From assembly GCA_947466425.1 (NCBI GenBank), contig CANIBZ010000002.1:1-64000 (forward strand): a stretch of 64,000 bases of DNA, in the 5' to 3' direction. The position numbers and the translations under genes were made by a program. Below, one piece after another: positions 9,032-20,277 of this stretch. The notes below the pieces were generated by a model. The model did no database searches. It saw only the letters and a program-made list of their open reading frames with translations, and had not been told where the DNA came from. Each line of letters begins with the position of its first letter. Position 1 is the first letter of the stretch. This DNA comes from Flavobacteriales bacterium (GTDB taxonomy: Bacteria > Bacteroidota > Bacteroidia > Flavobacteriales_D > Sanyastnellaceae).

Positions 9032-9442
9032 TTATAAATCGTCGAATGAAATGTCGCTTGAAGAGGAAGATGCTGTGGGTTCTTCTGAACTCGATGATTC
9101 GGCAGCCGGTGCAATGTTTTCAGTCTCGGATTCCGAATGCTCGTTTTCTGATGTTTCAAACTCAGATGAGCGGAAATCTCCCGTGTCTTGCAGTTGGCGA
9201 ATATGATTAATGGTGTCTTCCAATCCTTCAATGAATTTATCGAAGTCTTCCTTGTACAAGAAAATTTTGTGCTTTTCGTAGCTGGCTTGTCCGCTATCTG
9301 AAAATCCGGAACGCTTGCTTTCCGTGATAGTCATGAATAAATCGTTGCCTCTTGTTGTTTTTACATCGAAGAAATACTTGCGTTTACCCGCGCGTACCTC
9401 TCTAGAAAATACATCGTCACGGTAGTTACTGCCTTCTGCCAT
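9032..9442 (-). CDS. PUR family DNA/RNA-binding protein (DUF3276)
   Basis: SREVRAGKRKYFFDVKTTRGNDLFMTITESKR...KHKIFLYKEDFDKFIEGLEDTINHI. Confidence 0.88.
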   Translation of the reverse strand: MAEGSNYRDDVFSREVRAGKRKYFFDVKTTRGNDLFMTITESKRSGFSDSGQASYEKHKIFLYKEDFDKFIEGLEDTINHIRQLQDTGDFRSSEFETSENEHSESETENIAPAAESSSSEEPTASSSSSDISFDDL

Positions 9443-9525
9443 AGCTGTTAAAGTTTTCGTTCAATTTGGTTAAGTGTACCAAAAATAAAAAAAATACTCA
9501 CATATCAAAATATTCTTGCCTTTTT

Positions 9526-10656
9526 TTACAACGAATCTTTGAGATTGGGTGAAAGGCGGTAACGATCTTCGCCGTATCTGCTGTCCAATTTCGTCATTTC
9601 CCAAGCCACTTGATCAAGTCCCAATTCTTTTCCCCAAGCAATAAGCCCCTTCGGATAATTCACTCCTTTGGTCATGGCCAGATCTAAATCTTCAGCACTG
9701 GCGAGGCCTGTGCGCAAGGCTTCATAAGCCTCATTGATGAGCATGCACAGGATTCGTTTTCCAATTTCCTCTTGACTCAAAATATTTAGAGATTCTGAGG
9801 CATTGGTTGCGCCCTCTTCATACGAATAAAATCCTCTTTTGGTCTTTCTTCCCAACCATCCGGCTTCTACATGACGCTTCTGTGTGGTGCTAGGGGTATA
9901 TCTCGGATTGAAATAATTCGCTGCGAAGACGCTTTCGGTAACGGCATAATTAACATCGTTACCTATTAGGTCCATCAATTCAAAGGGGCCCATCTTGAAT
10001 CCCAAAGACTTCATGGCTTCATCAATTTCGAAATATGTCGCCATGCCTTCATCATAAATACGAAGCGCTTCCGAATAAAATGGACGAGCCAAGCGGTTCA
10101 CAATGAATCCAGGTAAGTCTTTCGTGACAACAGGTGTTTTTCCCCAATCACTTATTTTAGTTTGAATTTCTTCCAATCTATTTTTTTCAGTTTGAAGGGC
10201 AGGAATAATTTCAACCAAAGGCATTAGAAACGCTGGATTGAAAAAATGAATTCCCCAAACGCGCTCCGGGTGCTTGCATGCCGAAGCAATAGCCGTAACG
10301 GAGAGACTGGAAGTATTGGTTGCTAGAATACTTGTCTTCGGCAACAAGGCGTCGAGCTCTGCAAATACAGCTTTCTTAACAGCAAGGTCTTCCACAATAG
10401 CTTCTATGACCCAATCACAATCGGCTAAGTCATTCATATATCGAACAAAACTCACCTGCGAAACAAGTACTGTTTTCCTTTCTTCCGTAATCTTTCCTTT
10501 TTCAACCAACTTCGAGAATTGAGCATCTAAGCTAATCTTAGCGCGTTGCAGTGCTTCTTCATTCGTATCGAATAGAGCAACATGATCGTTACCCATTAAT
10601 GCAACTTGCGCAATTCCAGTGCCCATTGCACCCGATCCAATAATTCCTATTTTCAT
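9526..10656 (-). CDS. 3-hydroxyacyl-CoA dehydrogenase
   Basis: N-terminal GSGAMGTGIAQVALMGNDHVALFD Rossmann motif; WGIHFFNPAFLMPLVEII; DLPGFIVNRLARPFYSEALRI. Confidence 0.93.
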   Translation of the reverse strand: MKIGIIGSGAMGTGIAQVALMGNDHVALFDTNEEALQRAKISLDAQFSKLVEKGKITEERKTVLVSQVSFVRYMNDLADCDWVIEAIVEDLAVKKAVFAELDALLPKTSILATNTSSLSVTAIASACKHPERVWGIHFFNPAFLMPLVEIIPALQTEKNRLEEIQTKISDWGKTPVVTKDLPGFIVNRLARPFYSEALRIYDEGMATYFEIDEAMKSLGFKMGPFELMDLIGNDVNYAVTESVFAANYFNPRYTPSTTQKRHVEAGWLGRKTKRGFYSYEEGATNASESLNILSQEEIGKRILCMLINEAYEALRTGLASAEDLDLAMTKGVNYPKGLIAWGKELGLDQVAWEMTKLDSRYGEDRYRLSPNLKDSL

Positions 10657-10683
10657 ATTGCAAATTTCGTTAGTTTTGGTGAA

Positions 10684-12831
10684 GTGACTGCACGATATAT
10701 AAAAATAGCAATTCTTTTCTTTTTAGCTACCAATTGTTTACCTCAATTGTCGGCTCAATCGCCTGTAAAATTAAAGGAGTTTGCCAAGAAGGAAGCAGAC
10801 GCGTTGAATTGGCCAGCTGCATACGATTGGGCCAAACAGGCATATTTATTAGACACGACTAATTTCGATTCACAAGTTTTATTGGCATTGTGCGCGAATG
10901 AAATTAAGGAATTCGAGGAAAGTATAAAGCTGTTTGAAAAAATAGCTGAAAAGGACTTAGGCAAGATTCAACCCGATGCCATGTACTATTTGGCCAAAGC
11001 CAAAAAGGAGTTAGGTTATTACGAAGAGGCAGAGGTCTTGTACCGCAAGTTCACTAAAAAAAGCAAGACGAAGAATGTCGCCTTGAAGAAAAGAGCGGAA
11101 CAAGAAATTAAAAATTGTACTTGGGCTTTAAAGAACATTCAAACAGATGATTCCTTGCATATATATCGGTTGCCGAATGCGCTTCAGCACGCAGGGGCCG
11201 ATGTTTTTCCAAGAATGAATGACACCCTTTTGAATTATTATTTTTATGAGGAAGAAAAGAAAGCATGGGGTTCCGTTTCTCGGTCTTTGAATGGGGGGAA
11301 GGTTCATACTCAGATTCCCATGAAATATGGATACCTGACTTTTTTAGGAGACACCGCTGTCGGAGTTGAAATTAATGAAGGATTAAGTAAATTGCTTCTA
11401 TTGGCGAAACAAGACACTTCGTGGGTGATAGCAGATAATTTAGAAAAGATTAACGAGGGCAACGGAACTATGCCTCATTTGGCTCGCATCGATGGAGTTT
11501 TGCATTTGTTTTTTGTTTCTGAAAGGGTAGGAGGTGAAGGGGGGAAGGACATCTGGATTTCCAGGCAAACAAAAGGGGGGTGGGGAAAGCCGTTCAATGC
11601 GGGTAAAAAGATAAATTCTGCGGAAGATGAAATTTCGCCATTTTACTTCAAGAATAATCTGTACTTCACCTCTTCTTGGTACGAGGGTTTCGGAGGTTGG
11701 GATATTTATTTTTCAAAGGGTAAGCCCGGAAGTTTTGAAAAAGCCGAAAATGCAGGCCGTGGGTTGAATTCGATATACAATGATTGGGGATTAAGTCTTT
11801 ATGAAAAAAATGGAATTGCCTTTTTCAGTTCTGATCGGCCCTTGGACGACGGATCGAAGTTCCCTCCATGCTGTACAGACCTATACGCAGCAACTTGGAC
11901 GCAGGCGGTAGAGAAGATCACCTCTGATTCTCTTTATATTTCCTTGTACGAGTTGAATAAAATTCTACCTGTTAAGTTGTTTTTTCACAACGATGAACCA
12001 AATCCGGATTCAAACGACACCACCACGTTGTTCACCTATACAGAGACCTTCACTAATTATTTAAAGTTGAAGGAAAACTACGCTAGTAAATTAGGTAGTG
12101 AAAAAGGTGCTGGTGAAGACACCGAGGTAGAGGTAGATGCGTTTTTCGAAAATAAAGTTCAACAAGGAATGAAAGATTTGTTTCAATTTGAAGATTTATT
12201 GAAAAAGGAATTAGTTGCTGGGAACACGGTGAAAGTAACGGTTAGAGGATTTGCCAGTCCACGCGCAGCAAGCGATTACAACCGAAGACTTTCTTTAAGA
12301 CGCATCGCGTCTTTGAAGAACAGATGGCTTCAAGACGAAGTGTTCAAGGCGGCGTTGGATTCGAATGCACTCGAAATCATTCCACTTCCTTTCGGAGAGA
12401 ATCAGTCTAAAGCAGGAGTGAGTGATGATATTAAAAACGAGAAGAAAAGTATTTATAGCAAAGGTGCTCGTCTTGAAAGACGGATAGAAATTGAGAGCGT
12501 GTCTATTAATAGGAAAGAAGAGACAACAGCCAAACTAGATGTAGGAAGTGGAATTGTTTATTTGGGAAGGGTAGCTAAAGGAAGTTTCACTTCGCGTGAG
12601 GTAATCATTTCGAATAGCGGAAATTCAATATTGAAAATAGACAGTGTTGAAGCCTCATGCGGCTGCACGGTGCCTGTTCTAGCGAAAGATGTTTTAAACC
12701 CTGGAGAAAAGACAACGTTGAAAATAACATTTTCAGCACCGCAAAAAACGGGTAAGGAAGTGAAATTTGTTACACTATTCTCCAACGGTAATGCCATAAA
12801 GGTCATTACCGTTGAAGCTATAGTTGAGTAA
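10684..12831 (+). CDS. TPR / PD40 beta-propeller / OmpA-like / DUF1573 multidomain exported protein
   Basis: TPR segment, KDIWISRQTKGGWGKPFNAGKKINSAEDEISPFYFKNNLYFTSS (PD40), VRGFASPRAASDYNRRLSLRRIASL (OmpA), IISNSGNSILKIDSVEASCGCTVPVL (DUF1573). GTG start at 10684 is more likely than the track start at 10606. Confidence 0.78.
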   Translation: MTARYIKIAILFFLATNCLPQLSAQSPVKLKEFAKKEADALNWPAAYDWAKQAYLLDTTNFDSQVLLALCANEIKEFEESIKLFEKIAEKDLGKIQPDAMYYLAKAKKELGYYEEAEVLYRKFTKKSKTKNVALKKRAEQEIKNCTWALKNIQTDDSLHIYRLPNALQHAGADVFPRMNDTLLNYYFYEEEKKAWGSVSRSLNGGKVHTQIPMKYGYLTFLGDTAVGVEINEGLSKLLLLAKQDTSWVIADNLEKINEGNGTMPHLARIDGVLHLFFVSERVGGEGGKDIWISRQTKGGWGKPFNAGKKINSAEDEISPFYFKNNLYFTSSWYEGFGGWDIYFSKGKPGSFEKAENAGRGLNSIYNDWGLSLYEKNGIAFFSSDRPLDDGSKFPPCCTDLYAATWTQAVEKITSDSLYISLYELNKILPVKLFFHNDEPNPDSNDTTTLFTYTETFTNYLKLKENYASKLGSEKGAGEDTEVEVDAFFENKVQQGMKDLFQFEDLLKKELVAGNTVKVTVRGFASPRAASDYNRRLSLRRIASLKNRWLQDEVFKAALDSNALEIIPLPFGENQSKAGVSDDIKNEKKSIYSKGARLERRIEIESVSINRKEETTAKLDVGSGIVYLGRVAKGSFTSREVIISNSGNSILKIDSVEASCGCTVPVLAKDVLNPGEKTTLKITFSAPQKTGKEVKFVTLFSNGNAIKVITVEAIVE

Positions 12832-15384
12832 TTATTCTGCAGCGGGAGGAGTACCCTTCTCTACATGCATCTTCACCTCATTCAATTCAGTGTCGAAGTC
12901 TACATGAAGCGTATCACCCGGCTTAATCTGACTGTTAATGATTTCTTCAGCCAAAGGATCTTCTAAATACTTTTGAATGGCTCTGCGCAATGGGCGTGCG
13001 CCATATTTCTCATCGAATCCTTTATCAGCAATGTAGTCTTTAGCTGTCTCTGTAAGGGCAATGGTGTATCCAAGGTCGGTGATACGAGAGAAGAGTTTCT
13101 TCAATTCGATATCAATAATCTGATGAATGTCTTCCTTTTTCAAAGCATTGAAGACAATAATATCGTCAACACGATTCAAGAATTCAGGAGAGAACGCTTT
13201 CTTCAAAGCCGCTTCAATCACACCTTTCTTGCTGTCTTCTTCTTGCGTTGTTCTTGATGTTGTTCCGAATCCAACACCTACACCGAAATCTTGAAGCTGA
13301 CGTGCGCCAATGTTCGAGGTCATAATCATAACCGTATTCTTGAAGTCGATCTTACGACCCATGCTGTCCGTCATTTGCCCATCGTCTAATGCCTGAAGCA
13401 ATAGATTGAAAACATCTGGATGCGCCTTTTCAATTTCGTCTAACAAGATAATGCTATAAGGCTTGCGACGAACCTTTTCGGTCAATTGTCCACCTTCTTC
13501 ATATCCAACATATCCCGGAGGCGCTCCAATCAAGCGTGATACAGCGAATTTCTCCATGTACTCACTCATATCAATGCGTATCAACGCATCATCAGAGTCG
13601 AACATATAACGCGCTAATTCTTTCGCCAGTTGTGTTTTTCCAACTCCAGTTGGACCTAAGAAAATGAACGAGCCAATTGGGCGATTTGGATCTTTCAATC
13701 CAGCGCGATTTCGTTTAATGGCTTTCACCACTTTCAAAATAGCGTCCTCTTGTCCAATAACTCTTCCTTCAAGCTCCTTGTCCATTTTTGCAAGGCGACC
13801 GCTTTCGGTCTCTGCTACTTTCTGAACGGGAATACCTGTCATCATGGCCACAACTTCTTCTACGTTAGCTGCGGTTACCTTAGTTCTTTGTGTGCGTGAC
13901 TCATCTTCCCATTTCTTTTTCGCTTCATCAAGTCTCGTCTCTAATGCTTTCTGTCTATCGCGTAATTGCGCTGCTTCTTCGTACTTCGCGCTACGAACCA
14001 CGCGTAATTTTTCTTCTTGAATACCTTCAATTTCTTTTTCAATCTCAATGATTTCCTGCGGAACTGAAATGTTCTGCAAGTGAACACGAGATCCCACTTC
14101 ATCCAAAGCGTCAATTGCCTTGTCTGGAAGGTGACGGTCTGTAATGTATCGAGCCGTTAACTTCACACACGCTTCCAATGCTTCTTCCGTATAGGTTACA
14201 CTGTGGTGAGATTCGTATTTGTCCTTAATGTTATTTAAAATCTGAATCGTTTCTTCAACGGTAGTTGGATCAACTACTACTTTTTGGAAACGACGCTCGA
14301 GCGCTCCATCCTTTTCAATATACTGACGATATTCATCAAGCGTTGTTGCTCCAATGCATTGAATTTCTCCACGCGCTAAGGCTGGCTTGAACATGTTGCT
14401 AGCGTCTAAACTTCCGCTTGCGCCACCCGCACCAACAATGGTATGAATTTCATCAATGAATAGAATGACATCTGGAGATTTTTCCAATTCATTCATCACC
14501 GCTTTCATGCGCTCTTCGAATTGTCCGCGGTATTTTGTTCCCGCAACCAAAGAGGCTATGTCTAACGTCACCACGCGCTTGTCGAAAAGCACACGCGATA
14601 CTTTTTTCTGAATAATTCGAAGGGCTAGTCCTTCAGCGATAGCCGATTTACCAACACCTGGCTCACCGATAAGAATAGGATTGTTTTTCTTTCTTCTTGA
14701 AAGGATTTGAGAAACACGTTCGATCTCTTTTTCACGTCCTACAATTGGATCCAATTTTCCTTCCATCGCGTACTTTGTTAAGTCGCGACCGAAGTTATCT
14801 AGCACCGGAGTTTTGCTTTTTGAATCTCCAGGCTTTTTAACAGTTCCACCGGAACCGCCTGTGAATGGGCGATCTTCTTCATCATCGTCATCTGAACTTG
14901 GGAATTCAGCACGTGGCAAATCTGATTTGCGCACGTTTTCGTCTTCGGTGTCTCCTAGCTCGCGGTTCACCGCATTGTAATCTACCCCCATAGGTTCGAG
15001 TGTTCTTGTAACCACATTATCAGAGTCTTTTAATATTGTCAGAAGCAGGTGCTCTGTATTCACCAAGGTCTTCTTGTGAGATTTAGCTTCAATGTAGGAA
15101 AGCTTCAACACGCGTTCGGCTTGCTTTACCAAAGAAATGCCTGAGCTTGTAACGGTTGAAGAACCGTAAGAACCTGCGTTGCGGACGGAAGCTTCTACGC
15201 TTTTGCGTAAAAACGAAAGGTCAACCCCTAAGCTCTTTAAAACTTTCGTTGCTGTACAATCTTCTTCACGAAGAATTCCCAATAAAAAATGTTCAATTCC
15301 AATGTAGTTGTGTCCCAACCGCAATGCCTCTTCTCTGCTGTATCGCAGTACTTCTTGTACTTGTTCTGAAAACTTAGCGTCCAT
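12832..15384 (-). CDS. clpC: ATP-dependent Clp protease ATP-binding subunit ClpC
   Basis: Two AAA+ modules ([30 protein letters not shown]), Clp N domain, UVR motif. Confidence 0.95.
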   Translation of the reverse strand: MDAKFSEQVQEVLRYSREEALRLGHNYIGIEHFLLGILREEDCTATKVLKSLGVDLSFLRKSVEASVRNAGSYGSSTVTSSGISLVKQAERVLKLSYIEAKSHKKTLVNTEHLLLTILKDSDNVVTRTLEPMGVDYNAVNRELGDTEDENVRKSDLPRAEFPSSDDDDEEDRPFTGGSGGTVKKPGDSKSKTPVLDNFGRDLTKYAMEGKLDPIVGREKEIERVSQILSRRKKNNPILIGEPGVGKSAIAEGLALRIIQKKVSRVLFDKRVVTLDIASLVAGTKYRGQFEERMKAVMNELEKSPDVILFIDEIHTIVGAGGASGSLDASNMFKPALARGEIQCIGATTLDEYRQYIEKDGALERRFQKVVVDPTTVEETIQILNNIKDKYESHHSVTYTEEALEACVKLTARYITDRHLPDKAIDALDEVGSRVHLQNISVPQEIIEIEKEIEGIQEEKLRVVRSAKYEEAAQLRDRQKALETRLDEAKKKWEDESRTQRTKVTAANVEEVVAMMTGIPVQKVAETESGRLAKMDKELEGRVIGQEDAILKVVKAIKRNRAGLKDPNRPIGSFIFLGPTGVGKTQLAKELARYMFDSDDALIRIDMSEYMEKFAVSRLIGAPPGYVGYEEGGQLTEKVRRKPYSIILLDEIEKAHPDVFNLLLQALDDGQMTDSMGRKIDFKNTVMIMTSNIGARQLQDFGVGVGFGTTSRTTQEEDSKKGVIEAALKKAFSPEFLNRVDDIIVFNALKKEDIHQIIDIELKKLFSRITDLGYTIALTETAKDYIADKGFDEKYGARPLRRAIQKYLEDPLAEEIINSQIKPGDTLHVDFDTELNEVKMHVEKGTPPAAE

Positions 15385-15582
15385 ATCTTTCCTTACCTTA
15401 TTTAGTCAATGTCAAATGTATTCCTTAGTTCCGTTCCACTAAACTTTATACCATTGAATTTTCCACAGCCATTTTGACATTTGTGAATAACTATAAGCGC
15501 CACAAGTGGTCAATTTTCTATCCAATCGGAAGTATTTTCGCGTACCCGTGACAGTTCAATTTTTTAAGCGGGAACAAGCACT

Positions 15583-18102
15583 ATGGAATCAGGAGAAAGA
15601 ATTCTTAAGATAAACATTGAAGATGAAATGAAATCAGCCTACATCGATTACTCGATGTCGGTGATTGTGAGTAGAGCGTTACCAGATGTTCGTGATGGAC
15701 TGAAACCGGTTCACAGACGCGTGTTATACGGAATGCTTGACTTAGGAATGTTGTCGAACAGACCTTATAAAAAGTCTGCGCGTATTGTCGGAGAGGTATT
15801 GGGTAAGTATCACCCACACGGTGACTCGGCGGTATACGAAACCATGGTGCGTATGGCGCAGCCGTGGTCTTTGCGCTATCCGCTGGTAGACGGACAAGGT
15901 AACTTCGGTTCGATGGATGGTGATAACGCGGCTGCGATGCGTTACACTGAAGCACGTTTGCGCAAATTAGCTGAAGAACTTTTAGAAGACTTAGATAAGG
16001 ATACTGTAGACTGGCAGGCAAACTTCGACGACTCGTTGCAAGAGCCAAAGGTAATGCCAGCGAAGGTTCCGAACTTGTTGTTGAACGGTGTAAGTGGAAT
16101 TGCAGTGGGTATGGCAACGAATATGGCTCCGCACAATTTGACTGAGGTATGCGACGGTATCGCGGCATACATCGACAACCGTGATATCACGATTGAAGAA
16201 TTGATGCAACACATCAAGGCTCCCGATTTCCCTACTGGAGGTGTTATTCACGGATTGGAAGGGGTGAAGTCTGCCTACGAAACAGGAAGAGGTCGTGTGG
16301 TTATTCGTGCGAAAGCACGCATTGAACAAGTTGCAAATCACGAGTGTATCATTGTTGAACAGGTCCCATACCAGATCAACAAAGCAGACATGGTGAAGCG
16401 CACATGGGAATTGGTTGTTGAAGGAAAGATTGATGGAATTGCTGAAATCCGCGATGAGTCAGATAGAAACGGAGTTCGTGTTGTTTATGAATTGAAGCGC
16501 GATGCAATTTCAAATGTTGTATTGAATAATCTTTACAAGTATACAGGTCTTCAGACCTCATTTTCAGTAAACAACATTGCTCTGGTTAATGGTCGTCCTG
16601 AAGTATTAAACTTGAAAGATATCATTCGTCACTACGTAGAGCACCGCCATGAAGTGGTTACGCGTAGAACGAAATTTGAATTGCGCAAAGCTGAAGAGCG
16701 TGCGCACATCTTGGAAGGGTATTTAATTGCCTTGGATAACATTGATGCAGTTATTGCATTGATTCGAAAGTCTCAAACGCCAGACGAAGCGAAAGACGGA
16801 TTGATTCAACAATTCGGATTGTCTGAAATTCAAGCGAAGGCTATTCTTGAAATGCGTCTGCAAAGACTTACAGGATTAGAGCGTGATAAGATTCGTGCAG
16901 AGCATGCTGAATTGATGGCGTTAATCACTCGTCTTCGTTCAATCTTGGACAGTGAAGAGTTGCGTATGCAAATCATCAAAGATGAATTAACGCATTTGAA
17001 AGAGAAGTTCGGAGACGAGCGTCGTTCTATTATTGAGTTCTCATCTGCTGATCTGAGTATTGAAGATATGATTCCTGATGAAGCAATGGTTGTTACCATC
17101 ACGCACGCAGGTTACATCAAACGTACAAACTTAAACGAGTACCGCACGCAAAGCCGCGGCGGAGTTGGAGCGAAGGGAACATCTGCACGTCAAGAAGATT
17201 TTGTAGAACACATCTTCACAGCAACAAACCATGATTACCTGTTAATCTTCACTATGAAGGGAAGATGTTTCTGGATGCGTGTGTTTGAAATTCCGGAAGG
17301 AGGAAAAACGGCGAAAGGACGTGCAATTCAGAATATGATTCAAATTGAGCCAGACGACAAAGTTTTGGCATATATCCCGGTGAAGGATTTGAATAACGTT
17401 GAGAATTTGAAATCGAACTTTGTGATTCTTTGTACAAGACAAGGATTGATTAAGAAGACATCATTAGAGGCATACAGCAGACCACGTTCTTCGGGTATCA
17501 ATGCAATTACCATTGTAGACGGAGACGAATTGTTACAAGCGCGTTTGACGACCGGAGCAAGTGAGATCATAATGGGAACAAAAGAAGGTAAAGCCATTCG
17601 TTTCCCAGAGGTGAAAGTTCGTGCGGTTGGAAGAACAGCGCAAGGAGTGAAGGCAGTTTCTCTTGGAAGCGCAACCGACGAAGTAATCGGAATGGTTTGC
17701 GTAGACGATCCGAACAGCGATATCTTAGTTGTATCTGACAAAGGATTCGGAAAGCGTTCATCGTTGGAAGACTACCGTGTAACGAATCGCGGTGGAAAAG
17801 GAGTGAAGACCATCAACATCACCGATAAGACCGGACCGTTGTGTGCAATTCTATCTGTAGACAATGAATTTGATTTCATGATTATTAATAAATCTGGAAT
17901 CGCCATTCGTTTGAGTGTAGATGCATTGCGTGTGATGGGAAGAAACACCCAAGGTGTGAAGTTGATTAACCTTCGTGGAAATGATGAGATAGCGGCAGTA
18001 TGTGCTGTTATTCGTGACGAAAATGAAGGCGAAGCTACCGAAGGCGAGGAAAACGCAGCCGAAGGTGAAACTGCAGCTCCAACGGAAGGAGGTGAAGAAT
18101 AA
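15583..18102 (+). CDS. gyrA: DNA gyrase subunit A
   Basis: [46 protein letters not shown] catalytic Tyr; GyrA C-terminal repeats and acidic tail. Confidence 0.97.
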   Translation: MESGERILKINIEDEMKSAYIDYSMSVIVSRALPDVRDGLKPVHRRVLYGMLDLGMLSNRPYKKSARIVGEVLGKYHPHGDSAVYETMVRMAQPWSLRYPLVDGQGNFGSMDGDNAAAMRYTEARLRKLAEELLEDLDKDTVDWQANFDDSLQEPKVMPAKVPNLLLNGVSGIAVGMATNMAPHNLTEVCDGIAAYIDNRDITIEELMQHIKAPDFPTGGVIHGLEGVKSAYETGRGRVVIRAKARIEQVANHECIIVEQVPYQINKADMVKRTWELVVEGKIDGIAEIRDESDRNGVRVVYELKRDAISNVVLNNLYKYTGLQTSFSVNNIALVNGRPEVLNLKDIIRHYVEHRHEVVTRRTKFELRKAEERAHILEGYLIALDNIDAVIALIRKSQTPDEAKDGLIQQFGLSEIQAKAILEMRLQRLTGLERDKIRAEHAELMALITRLRSILDSEELRMQIIKDELTHLKEKFGDERRSIIEFSSADLSIEDMIPDEAMVVTITHAGYIKRTNLNEYRTQSRGGVGAKGTSARQEDFVEHIFTATNHDYLLIFTMKGRCFWMRVFEIPEGGKTAKGRAIQNMIQIEPDDKVLAYIPVKDLNNVENLKSNFVILCTRQGLIKKTSLEAYSRPRSSGINAITIVDGDELLQARLTTGASEIIMGTKEGKAIRFPEVKVRAVGRTAQGVKAVSLGSATDEVIGMVCVDDPNSDILVVSDKGFGKRSSLEDYRVTNRGGKGVKTINITDKTGPLCAILSVDNEFDFMIINKSGIAIRLSVDALRVMGRNTQGVKLINLRGNDEIAAVCAVIRDENEGEATEGEENAAEGETAAPTEGGEE

Positions 18103-18161
18103 ATTGCAACAAGTTCTTTTGGCACTAACGTTGCCAAAGGGGAAAATGTAAAAAACATATC

Positions 18162-19271
18162 ATGAAAAAAACACTAATCCTATTCGCGACAGTTCTAACA
18201 TCGTTTGCAACCTTCGCACAAGCAGAATTAACGAATGCATTCAATGCAAATAAAGATGGTAATTTTGAAGAAGCTCTGAATTACATCAATCAAGCGTCTT
18301 CGAATCCTAAAGCAACTGCGAAAGAAAAGTATTGGAGATTCCGTGGGGATATCTACATGAACATTGCAATGGATAGCGTATTAAGCATGAAATACGCAAG
18401 TTCCTTCAATGAAGCCGTTGTCTCTTATACAAAAGCATTAGAGCTAAGTAAGGACTATGTGATGGAGATAGGCGCGGTGGTAGACAATGCACGTAGATTG
18501 GAAGAAGGAAAGGCAATAGCTGCGTACAAAGCGAGCAACACTTGCGGGGCAGCTGGTCACTACGACAACCTAATTCAGACGAGTAAAATGTTTGGTGTTT
18601 CTGACACGATCTATATTTATTACTCAGGGATTTGTCACGAGTCATGCGGAAATATTGACAAGGCTTTAGCAAATTTCACAACGTGCGCTAACCTGAACTA
18701 CCAAGCTGCAGATTGCTATACCCGCCTTGGAAACATGCTTGTGAAAGCAGGAAGAAAAGAGGAAGCCCTTAAAATTATTGGTGAAGCGCGTGCAAAGTTT
18801 CCGAAGAACTCTTCAATCCTAACAGCTGAAGTTAACATTTATATTGAAGACAAAGACTATCAGAAGGCACACGATGTATTGATTGCTTTAGCTGAGGCTG
18901 ATCCTAAGAATGAAAGTGTGTTATTCGTTTTGGGAGTGACGTATGAAAAAAACAATAATCCGGGTGAAGCGGAAAAGGTATACAACAGAGCTTTGGAATT
19001 GAATCCGACTTACTTCGATGCACACTACAACTTAGCGGTTATGAATTACAACCAAGGCGTTGAAAAATTCAAAGTGTGCGACGCTATACCACCAAGAGAA
19101 ACTGCACGCTTCGATGCGTGTAAAGCGGAAACAAAGGGAGTATTCGCAAAAGCTGCAGAGCACTTTAAGGTTTGTTACGATCAAGAGCCAGATCAAGCTT
19201 CCATTAAGAAAGTACTTCAAGAATGCTACAGAAAATCAGGTCAACCTGAGAAGGCGACTGAATTGAAATAA
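18162..19271 (+). CDS. tetratricopeptide repeat protein with signal peptide
   Basis: MKKTLILFATVLTSFATFAQA signal; multiple TPR motifs (e.g. NPGEAEKVYNRALELNPTYFDAHYNLAVMNYNQG). Confidence 0.85.
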   Translation: MKKTLILFATVLTSFATFAQAELTNAFNANKDGNFEEALNYINQASSNPKATAKEKYWRFRGDIYMNIAMDSVLSMKYASSFNEAVVSYTKALELSKDYVMEIGAVVDNARRLEEGKAIAAYKASNTCGAAGHYDNLIQTSKMFGVSDTIYIYYSGICHESCGNIDKALANFTTCANLNYQAADCYTRLGNMLVKAGRKEEALKIIGEARAKFPKNSSILTAEVNIYIEDKDYQKAHDVLIALAEADPKNESVLFVLGVTYEKNNNPGEAEKVYNRALELNPTYFDAHYNLAVMNYNQGVEKFKVCDAIPPRETARFDACKAETKGVFAKAAEHFKVCYDQEPDQASIKKVLQECYRKSGQPEKATELK

Positions 19272-19290
19272 GATAATATTTCATGTTGAT

Positions 19291-19315
19291 AAAGGGAGCG
19301 AAAGCTCCCTTTTTT
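19291..19315 (+). terminator. Rho-independent terminator
   Basis: AAAGGGAGC-gaa-AGCTCCC followed by a T7 tract, 20 nt after the TPR gene stop. Confidence 0.88.
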
Positions 19316-19359
19316 AGTTTTCAACATTTAGAAAACAAAGACAATTTGACCTTCAATTT

Positions 19360-20277
19360 GTGAAAAAGAAAAGTATGTTTAATTGGTCGAAATTAATGAC
19401 GCATTCGCTGCGTAGAATAGAGCAAAACGAAATCAATCAAGTTGTTTCCTTTCCAACAGGAATAGATTTGTGGGATAAGAATGGTGGAATTCGATCACAA
19501 GAGATTTCATTGCTCGTAGCGAACAAACATTCGGGAAGCACGAGTATGGCGTTGCAAATTGCCTTGGTTAATGCCGACGCTGGAACGCCTGTTCTTTATG
19601 TGAGTTCAGATATTTCGCCAGAGCTCTTTATGTATAAAATTATGCTGCAAAGAGCAAAGGAGGAAATTCCTTCCTTTCACGAAGTGACCAACGACGTGTT
19701 GTATTGGGATTCGCTTTGCTTGAAGCATTTGGAAGATCTACACAACAAGCCGCTTTATTTCCAAGAGTTTAAAGAACCTCAACTCAATGTTGCAATGGAG
19801 GGTATTTTGAAGTTTCGAGATAAACATCCGAAGGGGCTCGTTATCATCGATAAATTGAATTATAAATACAGCGAAGGAAAGATATCTCCAGAATTACTTA
19901 AAATGTTTATATCCGGATTGAAAGATGACGTGTTGGGTAATGAAAGAGGTGTGCTGATTGTAGGGACGACGACATGTGATTTAATTGACTATTCGTATGG
20001 CAAATTCCCGTCACTTTTGAGCGTGTACAATTGGAATTTAATGGAGCATGATATGAGCCGCGTGTTTATGTTACGGAAGGACATTAATGCTTGGATGAAC
20101 AACGATTATTTCCGTCCCGATTTTTTATTCTCCTCAGGTGTAGCAATAACTGCGGATGCTCGGGTTAGAGACGAAGAAGAGTTCTTGTATTATCATTCTA
20201 CACACAGTCAATTTTACAATAAATCAAATCCTGTGATTAAACCTCTAGACGAGGACGATCTGGACAGTCCGTTCTAA
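19360..20277 (+). CDS. DnaB/RecA-like P-loop domain protein with degenerate Walker A
   Basis: FPTGIDLWDKNGGIRSQEISLLVANKHSGSTSMALQIALVNADAGTPVLYVSSDI... parallels the DnaB C-terminal domain layout; LVIIDKLNY at the Walker B position. Confidence 0.5.
   Translation: MKKKSMFNWSKLMTHSLRRIEQNEINQVVSFPTGIDLWDKNGGIRSQEISLLVANKHSGSTSMALQIALVNADAGTPVLYVSSDISPELFMYKIMLQRAKEEIPSFHEVTNDVLYWDSLCLKHLEDLHNKPLYFQEFKEPQLNVAMEGILKFRDKHPKGLVIIDKLNYKYSEGKISPELLKMFISGLKDDVLGNERGVLIVGTTTCDLIDYSYGKFPSLLSVYNWNLMEHDMSRVFMLRKDINAWMNNDYFRPDFLFSSGVAITADARVRDEEEFLYYHSTHSQFYNKSNPVIKPLDEDDLDSPF

Noticed and set aside
12829-12834. Zero-gap convergent stops of the OmpA-type gene and clpC
   Set aside because: Tight convergent packing is common in compact genomes; no evidence of a special function.
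15605-18158. Several minus-strand ORFs inside gyrA
   Set aside because: They are antisense to a strongly conserved housekeeping gene; shadow ORFs.
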